Shown in pieces: positions 50,011 through 59,281 of a stretch of 64,000 bases of DNA. Numbering within the stretch: the first letter of the stretch is position 1; each line of letters opens with the position of its first letter. Where the stretch lies: NCBI RefSeq assembly GCF_041729615.1, contig NZ_CP154874.1:2609001-2673000 (forward strand), written 5' to 3'. The position numbers and the translations under genes were made by a program. Under the pieces are notes generated by a model. It was not told the origin of the DNA and did no database searches. It was given only the letters and a program-made list of their open reading frames with translations. The DNA is from Pseudomonas alcaligenes. GTDB lineage: Bacteria; Pseudomonadota; Gammaproteobacteria; Pseudomonadales; Pseudomonadaceae.

Positions 50011-50216
50011 GAGTCCTGCTCCAGGGCCTTCAGGCGCGAAATCATCGCTTCGACCTTGAGCCGGGCCATTTCGTTCTTTTCGATCAGATGGGCGCGTTCC
50101 TCGCGCCAGGCCTTCTCACTGGCCAGCAGGGCGCGGTTCTGCGACTTGAGCTGCTCGACGCGCTGAATCAAGAGTTCCAGCTTGCGCGAGAGGGCTTGCA
50201 GTTCGGCGTCTTCCAT
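50007..50216 (-). CDS. TIGR02449 family small coiled-coil protein
   Basis: A 69-residue protein that is one long coiled coil ([36 protein letters not shown]). It matches TIGR02449, a small family almost always encoded just before zapA; it is similar in style to ZapB, so a division role is plausible but unproven. The ATG at 50216 is preferred to one ten codons upstream because the family starts with [13 protein letters not shown]. Promoter-like TATAGT lies about 30 bases upstream. Confidence 0.85.
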   Translation of the reverse strand: MEDAELQALSRKLELLIQRVEQLKSQNRALLASEKAWREERAHLIEKNEMARLKVEAMISRLKALEQDS

Positions 50217-50244
50217 CGGCTCTACCAGGGCTATGAGTGGCTGC

Positions 50245-50250
50245 ACTATA
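50245..50250 (-). promoter_or_regulatory. -10-like box for the TIGR02449-zapA unit
   Basis: Read leftward, TATAGT (5 of 6 matches) sits 29 bases before the start at 50216; no good -35 is seen 17 bases further. Confidence 0.35.
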
Positions 50251-50349
50251 AAGGATGCGCGGCGGCGGTGCGATGGCCCGCGTGCGCCTGCCGGTGCTAG
50301 GATACGGAGCCTCCATTCTAGAGATCGCGCGGTTCAGCGCCTAGTTGCC

Positions 50350-50904
50350 ATGTCCACTTCGAATTCCCCCTACGCCGCCTTCGCCGCCCTGCTGGCGAGC
50401 ACTGGCAAACCCGTTTCCCCTGCCGAACTGCATGGCCTGCTGCTCGGTCGCAGCTGCGCCGGTGCCGGCTTCGAGGCCGAGCCCTGGATCGCCGATGCCA
50501 GCGAGCTGCTCGGTGGCGAGCCGGCCGACAACGTGCGCCAGGCGCTGGTCGGCCTGCAGGAGATGGTCAAGGGCGAGCTGTCCGGCAGCGACATCACCCT
50601 GGTCCTGCTGCTGCCCGGCGATGACGCGCCGCTGGCCGAGCGGGCCAAGGCCCTGGGCCAGTGGTGCCAGGGCTTCCTCGACGGCTTCGGCATGGTGGTC
50701 GGCAACGCACCGCTGAGCGCCGAGGCCATGGAAGTGCTGCAGGACCTCTCCGCCATCGCCCAGGTGCAGAGCGGCCTGGAGGAGTCCGAGGACGGCGAGA
50801 GCGACTACATGGAGGTGATGGAGTACCTGCGCGTCGCCCCGCTGCTGCTGTTCGCCGAATGTGGCAAGCCCGCCGCGCCGGCCCCGAAACCTTCCCTGCA
50901 TTAA
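50350..50904 (+). CDS. ygfB: YgfB family protein (UPF0149)
   Basis: A 184-residue helical protein of the YgfB/UPF0149 family. [16 protein letters not shown] is the typical N-terminal motif and [14 protein letters not shown] the central one. In P. aeruginosa YgfB has been reported to repress the alpA-linked programmed death/AmpDh3 pathway and so to affect beta-lactam resistance. It is divergent from zapA and 10 bases ahead of pepP, with ubiH, a DUF4442 gene and ubiI following: the conserved ygfB-pepP-ubiH-visC order. Confidence 0.93.
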   Translation: MSTSNSPYAAFAALLASTGKPVSPAELHGLLLGRSCAGAGFEAEPWIADASELLGGEPADNVRQALVGLQEMVKGELSGSDITLVLLLPGDDAPLAERAKALGQWCQGFLDGFGMVVGNAPLSAEAMEVLQDLSAIAQVQSGLEESEDGESDYMEVMEYLRVAPLLLFAECGKPAAPAPKPSLH

Positions 50905-50914
50905 GGTCGAGCCC

Positions 50915-52249
50915 ATGGTCAGCATCCCCCGCGCAGAATATGCCCGCCGGCGCAAGGCGCTGATGGAGCAGATGGAGCCCAACAGCATCGCCATCCTGCC
51001 GGCGGCGCCGGTCTATATCCGCAACCGCGACGTCGAGCACGTCTACCGCCAGGACAGCGACTTCCAGTACCTCACCGGCTTCCCCGAGCCGGAGGCGGTG
51101 ATGGTGCTGATCCCCGGCCGTGAGCATGGCGAGTACGTGCTGTTCTGCCGCGAGCGCGACCCCGAGCGCGAGCTGTGGGACGGCCTGCGCGCCGGCCAGG
51201 ACGGCGCGGTGACACAGTACGGCGCCGACGATGCCTTCCCCATCGGTGATATCGACGACATCCTGCCCGGCCTGATCGAGGGCCGCGAGCGGGTCTACTA
51301 CGCGATCGGCACCAACGAGAAGTTCGATCACCGGCTGATGGAGTGGATCAACGTGATCCGCTCCAAGGCCCGCCAGGGCGCGACTCCGCCCAACGAATTC
51401 GTCGCCCTCGACCACCTGCTGCACGACATGCGCCTGTACAAGAGTGCGGCCGAGGCCAAGGTCATGCGCGAGGCCGCCGAGATCAGCGCGCGCGCCCATG
51501 TGCGCGCCATGCAGGTCAGCCGCGCCGGCCTCTACGAGTACCACCTGGAAGCCGAGCTGGACTACGAGTTCCGCAAGGGTGGGGCGAAGATGCCGGCCTA
51601 CGGCTCAATCGTCGCCGCCGGCAAGAACGCCTGCATCCTGCACTACCGCGAGAACGACGCAGTGCTGCGCGACGGCGACCTGGTGCTGATCGACGCCGGT
51701 TGCGAGATCGACTGCTACGCCAGCGACATCACCCGCACCTTCCCGGTCAGCGGCAAGTTCTCGCCCGAGCAGAAGGCCATCTACGAGCTGGTGCTAGCCG
51801 CCCAGGAGGCCGCCTTCAAGGAGATCGCCCCGGGCAAGCACTGGAACGAGGCCCACGAGGCCACCGTGCGGGTGATCACCGCCGGCCTGGTCGAGCTGGG
51901 CCTGCTCGAAGGCGCGGTCGACGAGCTGATCGCCGCCGAGGCCTACAAGCCCTTCTACATGCACCGCGCCGGCCACTGGCTGGGCATGGACGTGCACGAC
52001 GTCGGCGACTACAAGGTCGGCGGCGAGTGGCGGGTGCTCGAGCCGGGCATGGCGATGACGGTCGAGCCGGGCATCTACATCGCCGTGGACAACGACAAGG
52101 TCGCCAAGAAATGGCGCGGCATCGGCGTGCGCATCGAGGATGACGTGCTGGTGACCAAGACCGGTTGCGAGATCATCACCGGTGGCGTGCCCAAGACCGT
52201 GGCCGAGATCGAGGCGCTGATGGCCGCCGCGCGTGAGCAGGCGGCCTGA
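50915..52249 (+). CDS. pepP: Xaa-Pro aminopeptidase P
   Basis: Releases N-terminal residues that precede proline; cytoplasmic, dimanganese. The 444-residue protein has an N-terminal AMP_N domain (SIPRAEYARRRKALMEQM, QYLTGFPEPEAV) and a C-terminal pita-bread metallopeptidase domain. The five metal ligands are seen in LIDAGCEIDCYASDITRTF (two Asp), HRAGHWLGMDVHD (His), MTVEPGIYI (Glu) and GVRIEDDVLV (Glu). The start MVSIPRAEY is chosen over an upstream frame inside ygfB. ubiH follows 3 bases later. Confidence 0.97.
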   Translation: MVSIPRAEYARRRKALMEQMEPNSIAILPAAPVYIRNRDVEHVYRQDSDFQYLTGFPEPEAVMVLIPGREHGEYVLFCRERDPERELWDGLRAGQDGAVTQYGADDAFPIGDIDDILPGLIEGRERVYYAIGTNEKFDHRLMEWINVIRSKARQGATPPNEFVALDHLLHDMRLYKSAAEAKVMREAAEISARAHVRAMQVSRAGLYEYHLEAELDYEFRKGGAKMPAYGSIVAAGKNACILHYRENDAVLRDGDLVLIDAGCEIDCYASDITRTFPVSGKFSPEQKAIYELVLAAQEAAFKEIAPGKHWNEAHEATVRVITAGLVELGLLEGAVDELIAAEAYKPFYMHRAGHWLGMDVHDVGDYKVGGEWRVLEPGMAMTVEPGIYIAVDNDKVAKKWRGIGVRIEDDVLVTKTGCEIITGGVPKTVAEIEALMAAAREQAA

Positions 52250-52252
52250 GTC

Positions 52253-53437
52253 ATGAGCCGCGTGCAGCTGGCGATCATCGGTGGTGGCCTGGTCGGTGCG
52301 AGCCTGGCCCTGGCCCTGCAGGCCGGCGCGCGGGCGCGCGGCTGGCGCATCCTGCTGGTCGAGCCCTTCGCCCCCGGCAACGACTACCAGCCCAGCTACG
52401 ATGCCCGCTCCAGCGCGCTGTCGCAGGGCAGCCGGCTGATCTTCGAGCGCCTTGGTGTGTGGCCGCAGCTGGCCGAGCGCGCCGAGGCCATCACGCAGAT
52501 CCAGGTCTCCGACCAAGGCCGTTTCGGCGCTACCCGCCTCAGTGCGGCGGACGAGGGCGTGCCGGCGCTCGGCTACGTGCTGGAGAACGCCTGGATGGGG
52601 CACTGCCTGTGGAAGGCGCTGGACCCAGCGGTGGTCGAATGGCGCTGCCCGGCGGAAGTCACCCGTCTGGAGGCGCTGGGCGACGGTTACCGCCTGCACC
52701 TGAACGACGACACCAGCCTCGACTGCGACCTCGCGGTGCTGGCCGATGGCGGCCGTTCCGGCCTGCGCGAGCAGCTGGGCATCGCCGTGCGCCACACGCC
52801 CTACGACCAGTGCGCGCTGATCGCCAACGTCACCCCCGCCGAGCCGCATGGCGGCCAGGCCTTCGAACGCTTCACCGAGCAGGGCCCGCTGGCCCTGCTG
52901 CCGCTGTCGGACAACCGCTGCGCGCTGGTCTGGACCCGCCCGCCGGTGGATGCCGAACGTTTGCACCAGCTGCCCGAGCGCGCCTTCCTCGGCGAGCTGC
53001 AGCAGGCCTTTGGCTATCGCCTCGGCAGCCTGCGCCAGGTTGGCGCGCGGCACCTGTACCCGCTGGCGCTGGTCGAGGCCACCGAACAGGTGCGCCCGCA
53101 TCTGGTGCTGCTGGGTAATGCCGCACACAGCCTGCACCCGGTGGCCGGGCAGGGCTTCAACCTGTCGCTGCGCGATGCCCAGACCCTGGCCGAGTGCCTG
53201 TTGGCCGGGCCGCAGGTGCCTGGCGACTTCGCCACTCTGCAGCACTACCTGCAGCGGCAGAGCCAGGACCAGGCGATGACCGTCGGCTTCTCCGACCGCG
53301 TAACCCGCCTGTTCGGCCGCGACGAGTCGCTGCTGGTGGCCGGGCGCACCCTCGGTCTGCTCGGCCTCGACCTGCTGCCGCCGGCCAAGCGCTGGTTCGC
53401 CCGCCAGGCCATGGGGCTGGGCACCCGCAGCCTATGA
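52253..53437 (+). CDS. ubiH: 2-octaprenyl-6-methoxyphenol hydroxylase UbiH
   Basis: FAD monooxygenase of aerobic ubiquinone synthesis, hydroxylating C1 of the ring. The 394 residues show the ADP-binding fingerprint AIIGGGLVGASLALAL, the DG motif LAVLADGGRSGLREQLG (usual DGxxS region) and the FAD-ribityl motif LLGNAAHSLHPVAGQGFNLS. Compared with many UbiH proteins, the Asp of the last motif is Asn (GNAAHS), a common variant in UbiH. It overlaps the next gene by ATGA. Confidence 0.95.
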   Translation: MSRVQLAIIGGGLVGASLALALQAGARARGWRILLVEPFAPGNDYQPSYDARSSALSQGSRLIFERLGVWPQLAERAEAITQIQVSDQGRFGATRLSAADEGVPALGYVLENAWMGHCLWKALDPAVVEWRCPAEVTRLEALGDGYRLHLNDDTSLDCDLAVLADGGRSGLREQLGIAVRHTPYDQCALIANVTPAEPHGGQAFERFTEQGPLALLPLSDNRCALVWTRPPVDAERLHQLPERAFLGELQQAFGYRLGSLRQVGARHLYPLALVEATEQVRPHLVLLGNAAHSLHPVAGQGFNLSLRDAQTLAECLLAGPQVPGDFATLQHYLQRQSQDQAMTVGFSDRVTRLFGRDESLLVAGRTLGLLGLDLLPPAKRWFARQAMGLGTRSL

Positions 53438-53916
53438 CTGAGCGCAAGCTTGCCCGTCGCGCTCGCCTGCTGCGCCTGGGACTGAACCTCTATCCGCCCT
53501 ACCTCGGCGCCGGCATCCGCGTGCGCGAGATCAGCCCGGACTTTCGCCGCGTGCGGGTGCGCATGGGCCTCGGCTGGTACAACCGCAACTATGTGCGCAC
53601 TCAGTTCGGCGGCTCGCTGTACAGCATGACCGACCCCTTCTTCATGCTCATGCTGATGCAGCTGCTGGGGCGCGACTACATCGTCTGGGACAAGGCCGCC
53701 AGCATCGACTTCATCAGCCCCGGCAAGGGCCCGGTGCATGCCGAGTTCCGCATCGACGACGAGCTGCTGGCACAGATTCGCCAGCACACCGCGGGCGGCG
53801 ACAAGTACCTGCCCGAGCTGCGCGTGGAGGTGCGTGACGACGAGGGCACCCTGGTCGCCATCGTGCACAAGACCCTGTACATCCGCCTCAAGCCGCGTGC
53901 GCGGCAGACAGCCTAA
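53434..53916 (+). CDS. DUF4442 hot-dog fold protein
   Basis: A 160-residue protein with the DUF4442 hot-dog fold, related to YiiD-type thioesterases. LNLYPPYLGAGIRVREISPD is the typical beginning, and RNYVRTQFGGSLYSMTDPF is the central helix where catalytic residues sit in thioesterases. No activity is established. Its start overlaps the ubiH stop, and ubiI follows 9 bases after its stop, so it lies inside the ubiquinone operon; a role in lipid or quinone precursor handling is only a guess from position. Confidence 0.85.
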   Translation: MTERKLARRARLLRLGLNLYPPYLGAGIRVREISPDFRRVRVRMGLGWYNRNYVRTQFGGSLYSMTDPFFMLMLMQLLGRDYIVWDKAASIDFISPGKGPVHAEFRIDDELLAQIRQHTAGGDKYLPELRVEVRDDEGTLVAIVHKTLYIRLKPRARQTA

Positions 53917-53925
53917 GGAAACAGC

Positions 53926-55143
53926 ATGCAAGCGGACCTGATCATCGTTGGCGCCGGCATGGTCGGCAGCGCCCTGGCCCTGGCCCTGGAGCACAGCGGC
54001 CTGGAGATCCTGGTGGTCGACGGTGGCCCGCTCAGCGTCAAACCCTTCGCTGCCGAGGGCGCCTTCGAGCCGCGGGTCAGCGCGCTGTCCGCCGCCAGCC
54101 AGCGCATCCTCGAACGCCTCGGCGTGTGGGACGGCATCGCCGCGCGGCGCGTGTCGCCCTACCGCGACATGCGAGTGTGGGACGGCTCCGGCACCGGCAG
54201 CGTGCATTTCGCCGCCGCCAGCGTGCATGCCGAGGTTCTCGGCCATATCGTCGAGAACCGCGTGGTCCAGGATGCCCTGCTCGATCGCCTGCACGACAGC
54301 CATATCGGCCTGCTCGGCAGCGCCCGCCTGGAGCAGCTGCGTCGCTCCGGTGATGGCTGGCTGCTGACCCTGGCCGACGGCCGCGAGCTGCGCGCGCCGC
54401 TGCTGGTGGCCGCCGACGGCGCCAACTCGGCGGTGCGCCGCCTGGCCGGCTGCGCCACCCGCGAATGGGATTACCTGCACCACGCCATCGTCACCAGCGT
54501 GCGCTGCGAGCGGCCGCACCAGGAAACCGCCTGGCAGCGCTTCACCGACGACGGTCCACTGGCCTTCCTGCCGCTGGCGCGCCAGGGCGACCAGCACTGG
54601 TGCTCGATCGTCTGGTCGACCGTGCCGGCCGAGGCCGAGCGCCTGATGGCGCTGGACGACGAGGCGTTCCGCCACGAACTGGGTAAGGCCTTCGAATGGC
54701 GCCTGGGCCAGGTCACGGCGGCCGACCCGCGCCTGTGCATCCCGCTGCGCCAGCGTCACGCCAAGCGCTACGTGGAGAGCGGCCTGGCGCTGATTGGCGA
54801 CGCCGCCCACAGCATCCACCCGCTGGCGGGGCAGGGGGTCAACCTCGGCTTCCTCGATGCCGCAGTGCTGGCCGAAGTGCTGCTGCATGCGCTGCAGCGC
54901 GGCGAGCAGCCCAACGACGTGCGCGTGCTCAGCCGCTACGAACGCCGGCGCATGCCGCACAACCTGGCGATGATGGCGGCCATGGAGGGCTTCGAGCGCC
55001 TGTTCCAGGCCGACCCGCTGCCGCTGCGCCTGCTGCGCAACAGTGGCCTCAACTGGGTCGACGAACTGCCGGACGCCAAGGCCCTGTTCGTCCGCCGTGC
55101 CCTCGGCCTGGTCGGCGATCTGCCCGCGCTGGCCCAGGCCTGA
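53926..55143 (+). CDS. ubiI: UbiI/VisC-type FAD monooxygenase
   Basis: Flavin hydroxylase of aerobic ubiquinone synthesis, adding the C5 hydroxyl; formerly VisC. The 405-residue protein has LIIVGAGMVGSALALAL (FAD ADP-binding), LLVAADGANSAVRRLAG (DG motif) and ALIGDAAHSIHPLAGQGVNL (GD motif). It is clearly a paralogue of the UbiH encoded just upstream. Both need oxygen. It ends the ygfB-pepP-ubiH-DUF4442-ubiI series; downstream is a new unit. Confidence 0.93.
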   Translation: MQADLIIVGAGMVGSALALALEHSGLEILVVDGGPLSVKPFAAEGAFEPRVSALSAASQRILERLGVWDGIAARRVSPYRDMRVWDGSGTGSVHFAAASVHAEVLGHIVENRVVQDALLDRLHDSHIGLLGSARLEQLRRSGDGWLLTLADGRELRAPLLVAADGANSAVRRLAGCATREWDYLHHAIVTSVRCERPHQETAWQRFTDDGPLAFLPLARQGDQHWCSIVWSTVPAEAERLMALDDEAFRHELGKAFEWRLGQVTAADPRLCIPLRQRHAKRYVESGLALIGDAAHSIHPLAGQGVNLGFLDAAVLAEVLLHALQRGEQPNDVRVLSRYERRRMPHNLAMMAAMEGFERLFQADPLPLRLLRNSGLNWVDELPDAKALFVRRALGLVGDLPALAQA

Positions 55144-55188
55144 GGCGGGGGCGGGCAACACCCGGTAACGCTGCGGCCTAAAGTCACG

Positions 55189-55217
55189 TTGATAAGCTAA
55201 ATAGCATTCACTACCAT
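55189..55217 (+). promoter_or_regulatory. Likely promoter of the iron-binding protein gene
   Basis: TTGATA (5 of 6) and TACCAT (4 of 6) are 17 bases apart. GATAAGCTAAATAGCATTC, which overlaps the spacer, matches the 19-base Fur consensus at about 10 positions by hand, too weak to claim. CATTCA is repeated directly at 55205 and 55215. Confidence 0.5.
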
Positions 55218-55220
55218 TCA

Positions 55221-55244
55221 GCCTCTTTCGAAACAACAAGAGGC
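55221..55244 (+). promoter_or_regulatory. Hairpin sequestering the ribosome binding site at 55238-55243
   Basis: GCCTCTT and AAGAGGC form a perfect seven-pair stem with a ten-base AC-rich loop. The 3' arm contains the AAGAGG Shine-Dalgarno of the gene starting at 55252, so the structure could limit translation until opened. Confidence 0.45.
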
Positions 55245-55251
55245 AGCACCC

Positions 55252-56253
55252 ATGCAGCTCCGCTCCGGTTTCCTGGCCACTCTGGCCCTCTCCGCCCTGG
55301 CCGGCACCGCCCAGGCCGCCGATGAGATCGTGGTCTACACCGCGCGTATCGACGAACTGATCAAGCCGGTGTTCGACGCCTACACCGCCAAGACCGGTAC
55401 CCCGATCAAGTTCATCACCGACAAGGAAGCCCCGCTGCTGGCGCGCCTCAAGGCCGAAGGCGAGAACACCCCGGCCGACCTGCTGATCACCGTCGACGCC
55501 GGCAACCTCTGGCAGGCCGAGCAGGAAGGCGTGCTCAAGCCGCTCAAGTCCCCGGTCATCGAAGCCAACATTCCCGCCCAGTACCGCGCCAGCAGCGGTG
55601 CCTGGACCGGCCTGTCGCTGCGCGCGCGGACCATCTTCTACTCCACCGAGCGGGTGAAGCCGCAGGAGCTGTCGACCTACGAGGCCCTGGCCGACAAGAA
55701 CTGGGAAGGCCGCCTGTGCCTGCGCACCAGCAAGAAGGTCTACAACCAGTCGCTGACCGCCACCCTGATCGAGGCCCATGGCGAGGCCAAGACCGAGGAA
55801 ATCATCAAGGGCTGGGTGAACAACCTGGCCACCGACGTGTTCGCCGACGACACCGCGCTGCTGCAGGCCATCGACGCCGGCCAGTGCGACGTCGGCATCA
55901 CCAACACCTATTACTACGGTCGCCTGGCCAAGCAGAACCCGGCGCTGAAGGTCAAGCCGTTCTGGCCAAACCAGGCCGACCGTGGCGTGCACGTCAACCT
56001 CTCCGGTGCCGGCGTGACCCAGCATGCCCCGCATGCCGAGGCCGCCCAGCAGCTGCTGGAGTGGATGACTTCGGCGGAGGCGCAGAACCTGTTCGCCGAC
56101 CTCAACCAGGAGTACCCGGCCAACCCGGCGGTCAAGCCGTCCGCGGAAGTGGCGGCCTGGGGCGAGTTCAAGGCCGACAGCGTGCCGGTCGAAGTGGCCG
56201 GCAAGCGCCAGGCCGAAGCCACCAAGCTGATGGACCGCGCCGGCTGGAACTAA
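55252..56253 (+). CDS. Periplasmic Fe(3+)-binding protein of an ABC importer
   Basis: A 333-residue ferric-binding protein of the FbpA/FutA family. The signal peptide is [22 protein letters not shown] with cleavage before [10 protein letters not shown]. The paired iron-ligating tyrosines are in [13 protein letters not shown], and [20 protein letters not shown] is the typical mature N-terminus. It captures ferric iron and delivers it to the permease encoded next (56355). A terminator between the two genes suggests that much more binding protein than permease is made. A strong promoter and a Shine-Dalgarno hairpin lie upstream. Confidence 0.94.
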   Translation: MQLRSGFLATLALSALAGTAQAADEIVVYTARIDELIKPVFDAYTAKTGTPIKFITDKEAPLLARLKAEGENTPADLLITVDAGNLWQAEQEGVLKPLKSPVIEANIPAQYRASSGAWTGLSLRARTIFYSTERVKPQELSTYEALADKNWEGRLCLRTSKKVYNQSLTATLIEAHGEAKTEEIIKGWVNNLATDVFADDTALLQAIDAGQCDVGITNTYYYGRLAKQNPALKVKPFWPNQADRGVHVNLSGAGVTQHAPHAEAAQQLLEWMTSAEAQNLFADLNQEYPANPAVKPSAEVAAWGEFKADSVPVEVAGKRQAEATKLMDRAGWN

Positions 56254-56304
56254 GCCGCGACCGGGTGTCGCGTCGCTCAATCGCGGCGTGACACCGTTAT
56301 ACTC

Positions 56305-56332
56305 AACGCCCCGGCCCGCCCGGGGCGTTTCG
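56305..56332 (+). terminator. Terminator or attenuator between binding protein and permease genes
   Basis: AACGCCCCGG and CCGGGGCGTT form a ten-pair stem around five bases, followed by TCGTTTCC. It lies 52 bases after the binding protein stop and 23 before the permease start. Confidence 0.75.
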
Positions 56333-56354
56333 TTTCCGCCTGCCAGGAGTCCGC

Positions 56355-57974
56355 GTGAGCCATTCCGTACAGCGCCGCTGGTATCCCATCGCGCTCGCCA
56401 TCGCCGCCCTGGTGCTGCTGCCGCTGTCGGTGCTGCTGCTGTCCTGGCACGAGGTCGATGGCGAGATCTGGGCGCATCTGTGGGCCACGCAGATGCCGCG
56501 CCTGCTGGGCAACACCCTGCTGCTGGTCAGCGGGGTGAGCGTCGGTGTGGTGCTGCTCGGCGTCAGCCTGGCCTGGCTCACCAGCCTCTGTGAGTTTCCC
56601 GGGCGGCGTTGGCTGGACTGGGCGCTGATGCTGCCCTTCGCCATCCCCGCCTATGTCCTGGCCTTCGTCTTCGTCGGCCTGCTGGATTTCGCCGGGCCGC
56701 TGCAGAGCCTGGCGCGTGAGTGGTTCGGCAGCGGCATCCGCTTCCCGCGGGTGCGTTCCAGCGGCGGGGTGATCCTGGTGCTGGTGCTGGTGTTCTACCC
56801 CTACGTCTACCTGCTCGCGCGCGGCGCCTTCCTGGCCCAGGGCAAGGGCCTGATGGAGGCGGCGCGGGTGCTCGGCCTGTCGCCCTGGCAGGCGTTCTGG
56901 CGGGTGGCCCTGCCGATGGCGCGGCCGGCCATCGGCGCCGGCCTGGCGCTGGCGATCATGGAGACCCTGGCCGACTTCGGCGCCGTCTCGGTGTTCAACT
57001 TCGACACCTTCACCACCGCCATCTACAAGACCTGGTACAGCTTCTACAGCCTGTCCAGCGCCACCCAGCTGGCCAGCCTGCTGCTGCTCGCCGTGCTGCT
57101 GGTGCTCTACGGCGAGCGCCGTGCCCGCGGCGCCAGCCGCCCGGCCAGCGAGCGGCCGCGCGGAAAGCCGCTGTACCGCCTGCACGGCTGGCAGGCCTTC
57201 GCCGCCAGCGCCTGGTGCGGCCTGGTGTTCGCCTGCGCCTTCGTCGTGCCCATGCTGCAGCTGCTGGTGTGGTTCTGGCAGCGCGGCCGCTTCGACCTGG
57301 ACGAGCGCTACGTCGGCCTGATCCTGCATACCCTCTGGCTCGGCGCCAGCGCGGCCCTGCTCACCGTGGGCGTGGCCCTGCTGCTGGCCTTCGCCCGCCG
57401 CCAGGCGCCGACCCGGCCGATGCGCGCGCTGGTCAGCACCGCCAACCTGGGTTACGCGCTGCCCGGTTCGGTGCTGGCGGTGGCCATCATGCTGGCCTTC
57501 AGCTGGTTCGACCGCGAGCTGGTGATACCGCTGTCCGCCTGGCTCGGCGGTGCCGGCAAGCCACTGCTGCTGGGCAGCCTGTTCGCCCTGCTGCTGGCCT
57601 ACCTGGTGCGCTTCATGGCGGTGGCCTACGGCCCGCTGGAAAGCAGCCTGGCGCGCATTCGTCCGTCGCTGCCGCAGGCCGCGCGCAGCCTCGGCGTCGG
57701 CGGGCCGGCGCTGTTCCTGCGGGTCTACCTGCCGCTGCTGCTGCCAGGGGCACTGTCGGCGGCGCTGCTGGTGTTCGTCGACGTGCTCAAGGAAATGCCG
57801 GCCACCCTGCTGATGCGCCCCTTCGGCTGGGACACCCTGTCGGTACGCATCTTCGAGATGACCAGCGAGGGCGAATGGGCGCGCGCCGCGCTGCCGGCGC
57901 TGACCCTGGTGCTGGTCGGCCTGCTGCCGGTGATCGGCCTGATCCGCCGCTCGGCCCGCCAGCCCGGGCACTGA
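56355..57974 (+). CDS. Iron ABC transporter permease (fused double permease)
   Basis: A 539-residue inner-membrane protein with about 12 helices and two BPD_transp_1 domains, the FbpB/SfuB layout. Each half carries an EAA loop that docks the ATPase: MEAARVLGLSPWQAFWRVAL and QAARSLGVGGPALFLRVYLP. The start is a GTG with a CAGGAG site. It imports ferric iron handed over by the binding protein. No ATPase gene follows; gcvT comes next, so the energising subunit must be encoded elsewhere, an arrangement also known for P. aeruginosa at this position. Confidence 0.94.
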   Translation: MSHSVQRRWYPIALAIAALVLLPLSVLLLSWHEVDGEIWAHLWATQMPRLLGNTLLLVSGVSVGVVLLGVSLAWLTSLCEFPGRRWLDWALMLPFAIPAYVLAFVFVGLLDFAGPLQSLAREWFGSGIRFPRVRSSGGVILVLVLVFYPYVYLLARGAFLAQGKGLMEAARVLGLSPWQAFWRVALPMARPAIGAGLALAIMETLADFGAVSVFNFDTFTTAIYKTWYSFYSLSSATQLASLLLLAVLLVLYGERRARGASRPASERPRGKPLYRLHGWQAFAASAWCGLVFACAFVVPMLQLLVWFWQRGRFDLDERYVGLILHTLWLGASAALLTVGVALLLAFARRQAPTRPMRALVSTANLGYALPGSVLAVAIMLAFSWFDRELVIPLSAWLGGAGKPLLLGSLFALLLAYLVRFMAVAYGPLESSLARIRPSLPQAARSLGVGGPALFLRVYLPLLLPGALSAALLVFVDVLKEMPATLLMRPFGWDTLSVRIFEMTSEGEWARAALPALTLVLVGLLPVIGLIRRSARQPGH

Positions 57975-58005
57975 CCGGCTTCTGACCGGTCGGTCGGCTA
58001 CCGGG

Positions 58006-58034
58006 GTGACCGGGCGCGTGCGCGGGGCTACAAT
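58006..58034 (+). promoter_or_regulatory. Likely gcvT promoter
   Basis: GTGACC and TACAAT are 17 bases apart (4 and 5 of 6 matches), giving a start near 58041 and a leader of about 75 bases. No glycine riboswitch aptamer was recognised in the leader. Confidence 0.5.
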
Positions 58035-58115
58035 GCGCGCCTGCTTACGCAGCCGTCCATGAACCCCGCACCCGCCGCCAACCGGCAGGGCAGGGGCCCG
58101 CAGAAGGAGTTATCC

Positions 58116-59198
58116 ATGGGACAGCGTACACCCCTGTATGAACAGCATCTGGCGCTCGGCGCCAAGATGGTCGATTTCGGCGGCTGGGACATGCCGCTGC
58201 ACTACGGTTCCCAGGTCGAGGAGCACCACCAGGTGCGCCGCGACTGCGGCGTGTTCGACGTCTCCCACATGACCGTGGTCGACATCACCGGCGCCCAGGC
58301 CAAGGCCTGGCTGCAGCACCTGCTGGCCAACGACGTGGAGCGCCTGAAGACCCCCGGCAAGGCCCTCTACAGCGGCATGCTCAACGAGCGCGGCGGGGTC
58401 ATCGACGACCTCATCGTCTACCTCACCGACTTCGGCTACCGCATGGTGGTCAACGCCGCCACCCGTGACAAGGACCTGGCCTGGATGCAGGCGCAGACCG
58501 CCGGCTTCGAGGTCGTCCTCAACGAGCGCGCCGAGCTGGCCATGCTCGCCATCCAGGGCCCCAACGCCCGCGCCAAGACCGCCGAGCTGGTGACCCCGGC
58601 GCGCGCCGCGCTGATCCACGAGCTCAAGGTGTTCCAGGGCCTGCCGGAAGGCGACTGGTTCATCGCCCGCACCGGTTACACCGGCGAGGACGGCCTGGAA
58701 ATCATGCTGCCGGCCGTCGAGGCCCCGGCCTTCCTCAGTGAACTGGTCGGCGCCGGCATCGCCCCGATCGGCCTGGGCGCGCGCGATACCCTGCGCCTGG
58801 AAGCCGGCATGAACCTGTACGGCCAGGACATGGACGAAGACACCTCGCCGCTGGCCGCCAACATGGCCTGGACCATCGCCTGGGAGCCGGCCGAGCGCCA
58901 GTTCATCGGCCGCAGTGCCCTGGAGCGCCAGCGCGCCGAAGGCAGCCAGCCCAAGCTGGTCGGCCTGGTGCTGGAAGAGCGCGGCGTGCTGCGCGCCCAC
59001 CAGGTGGTGCGGGTGGAAGGCGTGGGCGAGGGCGAGATCACCAGCGGCAGCTTCTCGCCGACCCTGAACAAGTCCATCGCCCTGGCCCGCGTGCCGGCCG
59101 CCACCGGCGACCGCGCCGAGGTGGAGATTCGCGGCAAGTGGTATCCGGTGCGCGTCGTGCAAGCGAACTTCGTGCGCAACGGTAAAGCTGTCATCTGA
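58116..59198 (+). CDS. gcvT: Glycine cleavage system T protein (aminomethyltransferase)
   Basis: Transfers the methylene group from the aminomethyl-lipoyl of GcvH to tetrahydrofolate, releasing ammonia. The 360-residue protein shows [32 protein letters not shown] and [20 protein letters not shown], all core blocks of the folate-binding T fold. The ATG at 58116 with AGAAGGAG is preferred to one 19 codons upstream. It opens gcvT-gcvH-gcvP; ygfA in this window recycles 5-formyl-THF from the same cycle. Confidence 0.97.
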   Translation: MGQRTPLYEQHLALGAKMVDFGGWDMPLHYGSQVEEHHQVRRDCGVFDVSHMTVVDITGAQAKAWLQHLLANDVERLKTPGKALYSGMLNERGGVIDDLIVYLTDFGYRMVVNAATRDKDLAWMQAQTAGFEVVLNERAELAMLAIQGPNARAKTAELVTPARAALIHELKVFQGLPEGDWFIARTGYTGEDGLEIMLPAVEAPAFLSELVGAGIAPIGLGARDTLRLEAGMNLYGQDMDEDTSPLAANMAWTIAWEPAERQFIGRSALERQRAEGSQPKLVGLVLEERGVLRAHQVVRVEGVGEGEITSGSFSPTLNKSIALARVPAATGDRAEVEIRGKWYPVRVVQANFVRNGKAVI

Positions 59199-59281
59199 TT
59201 CGGATGGCGCGGGGCAGAGCCCGCGCCAGCTGCTAAATTTTCCGGGCGGCCGATCCGCCCAGCGATTTCGAGGAGTACGAC

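Noticed and set aside
55191..55209. A Fur box in the iron-binding protein promoter
   Set aside because: Only about 10 of 19 positions match the consensus by hand, not enough to list it as a site; a matrix scan would be decisive.
53245..56280. A 1011-residue leftward frame opposite ubiI and the iron-binding protein gene
   Set aside because: Same base-composition shadow; it spans several real genes and intergenic signals on the other strand.
57975..58115. A glycine riboswitch upstream of gcvT
   Set aside because: The leader is too short and lacks the conserved aptamer blocks; only a promoter is supported.
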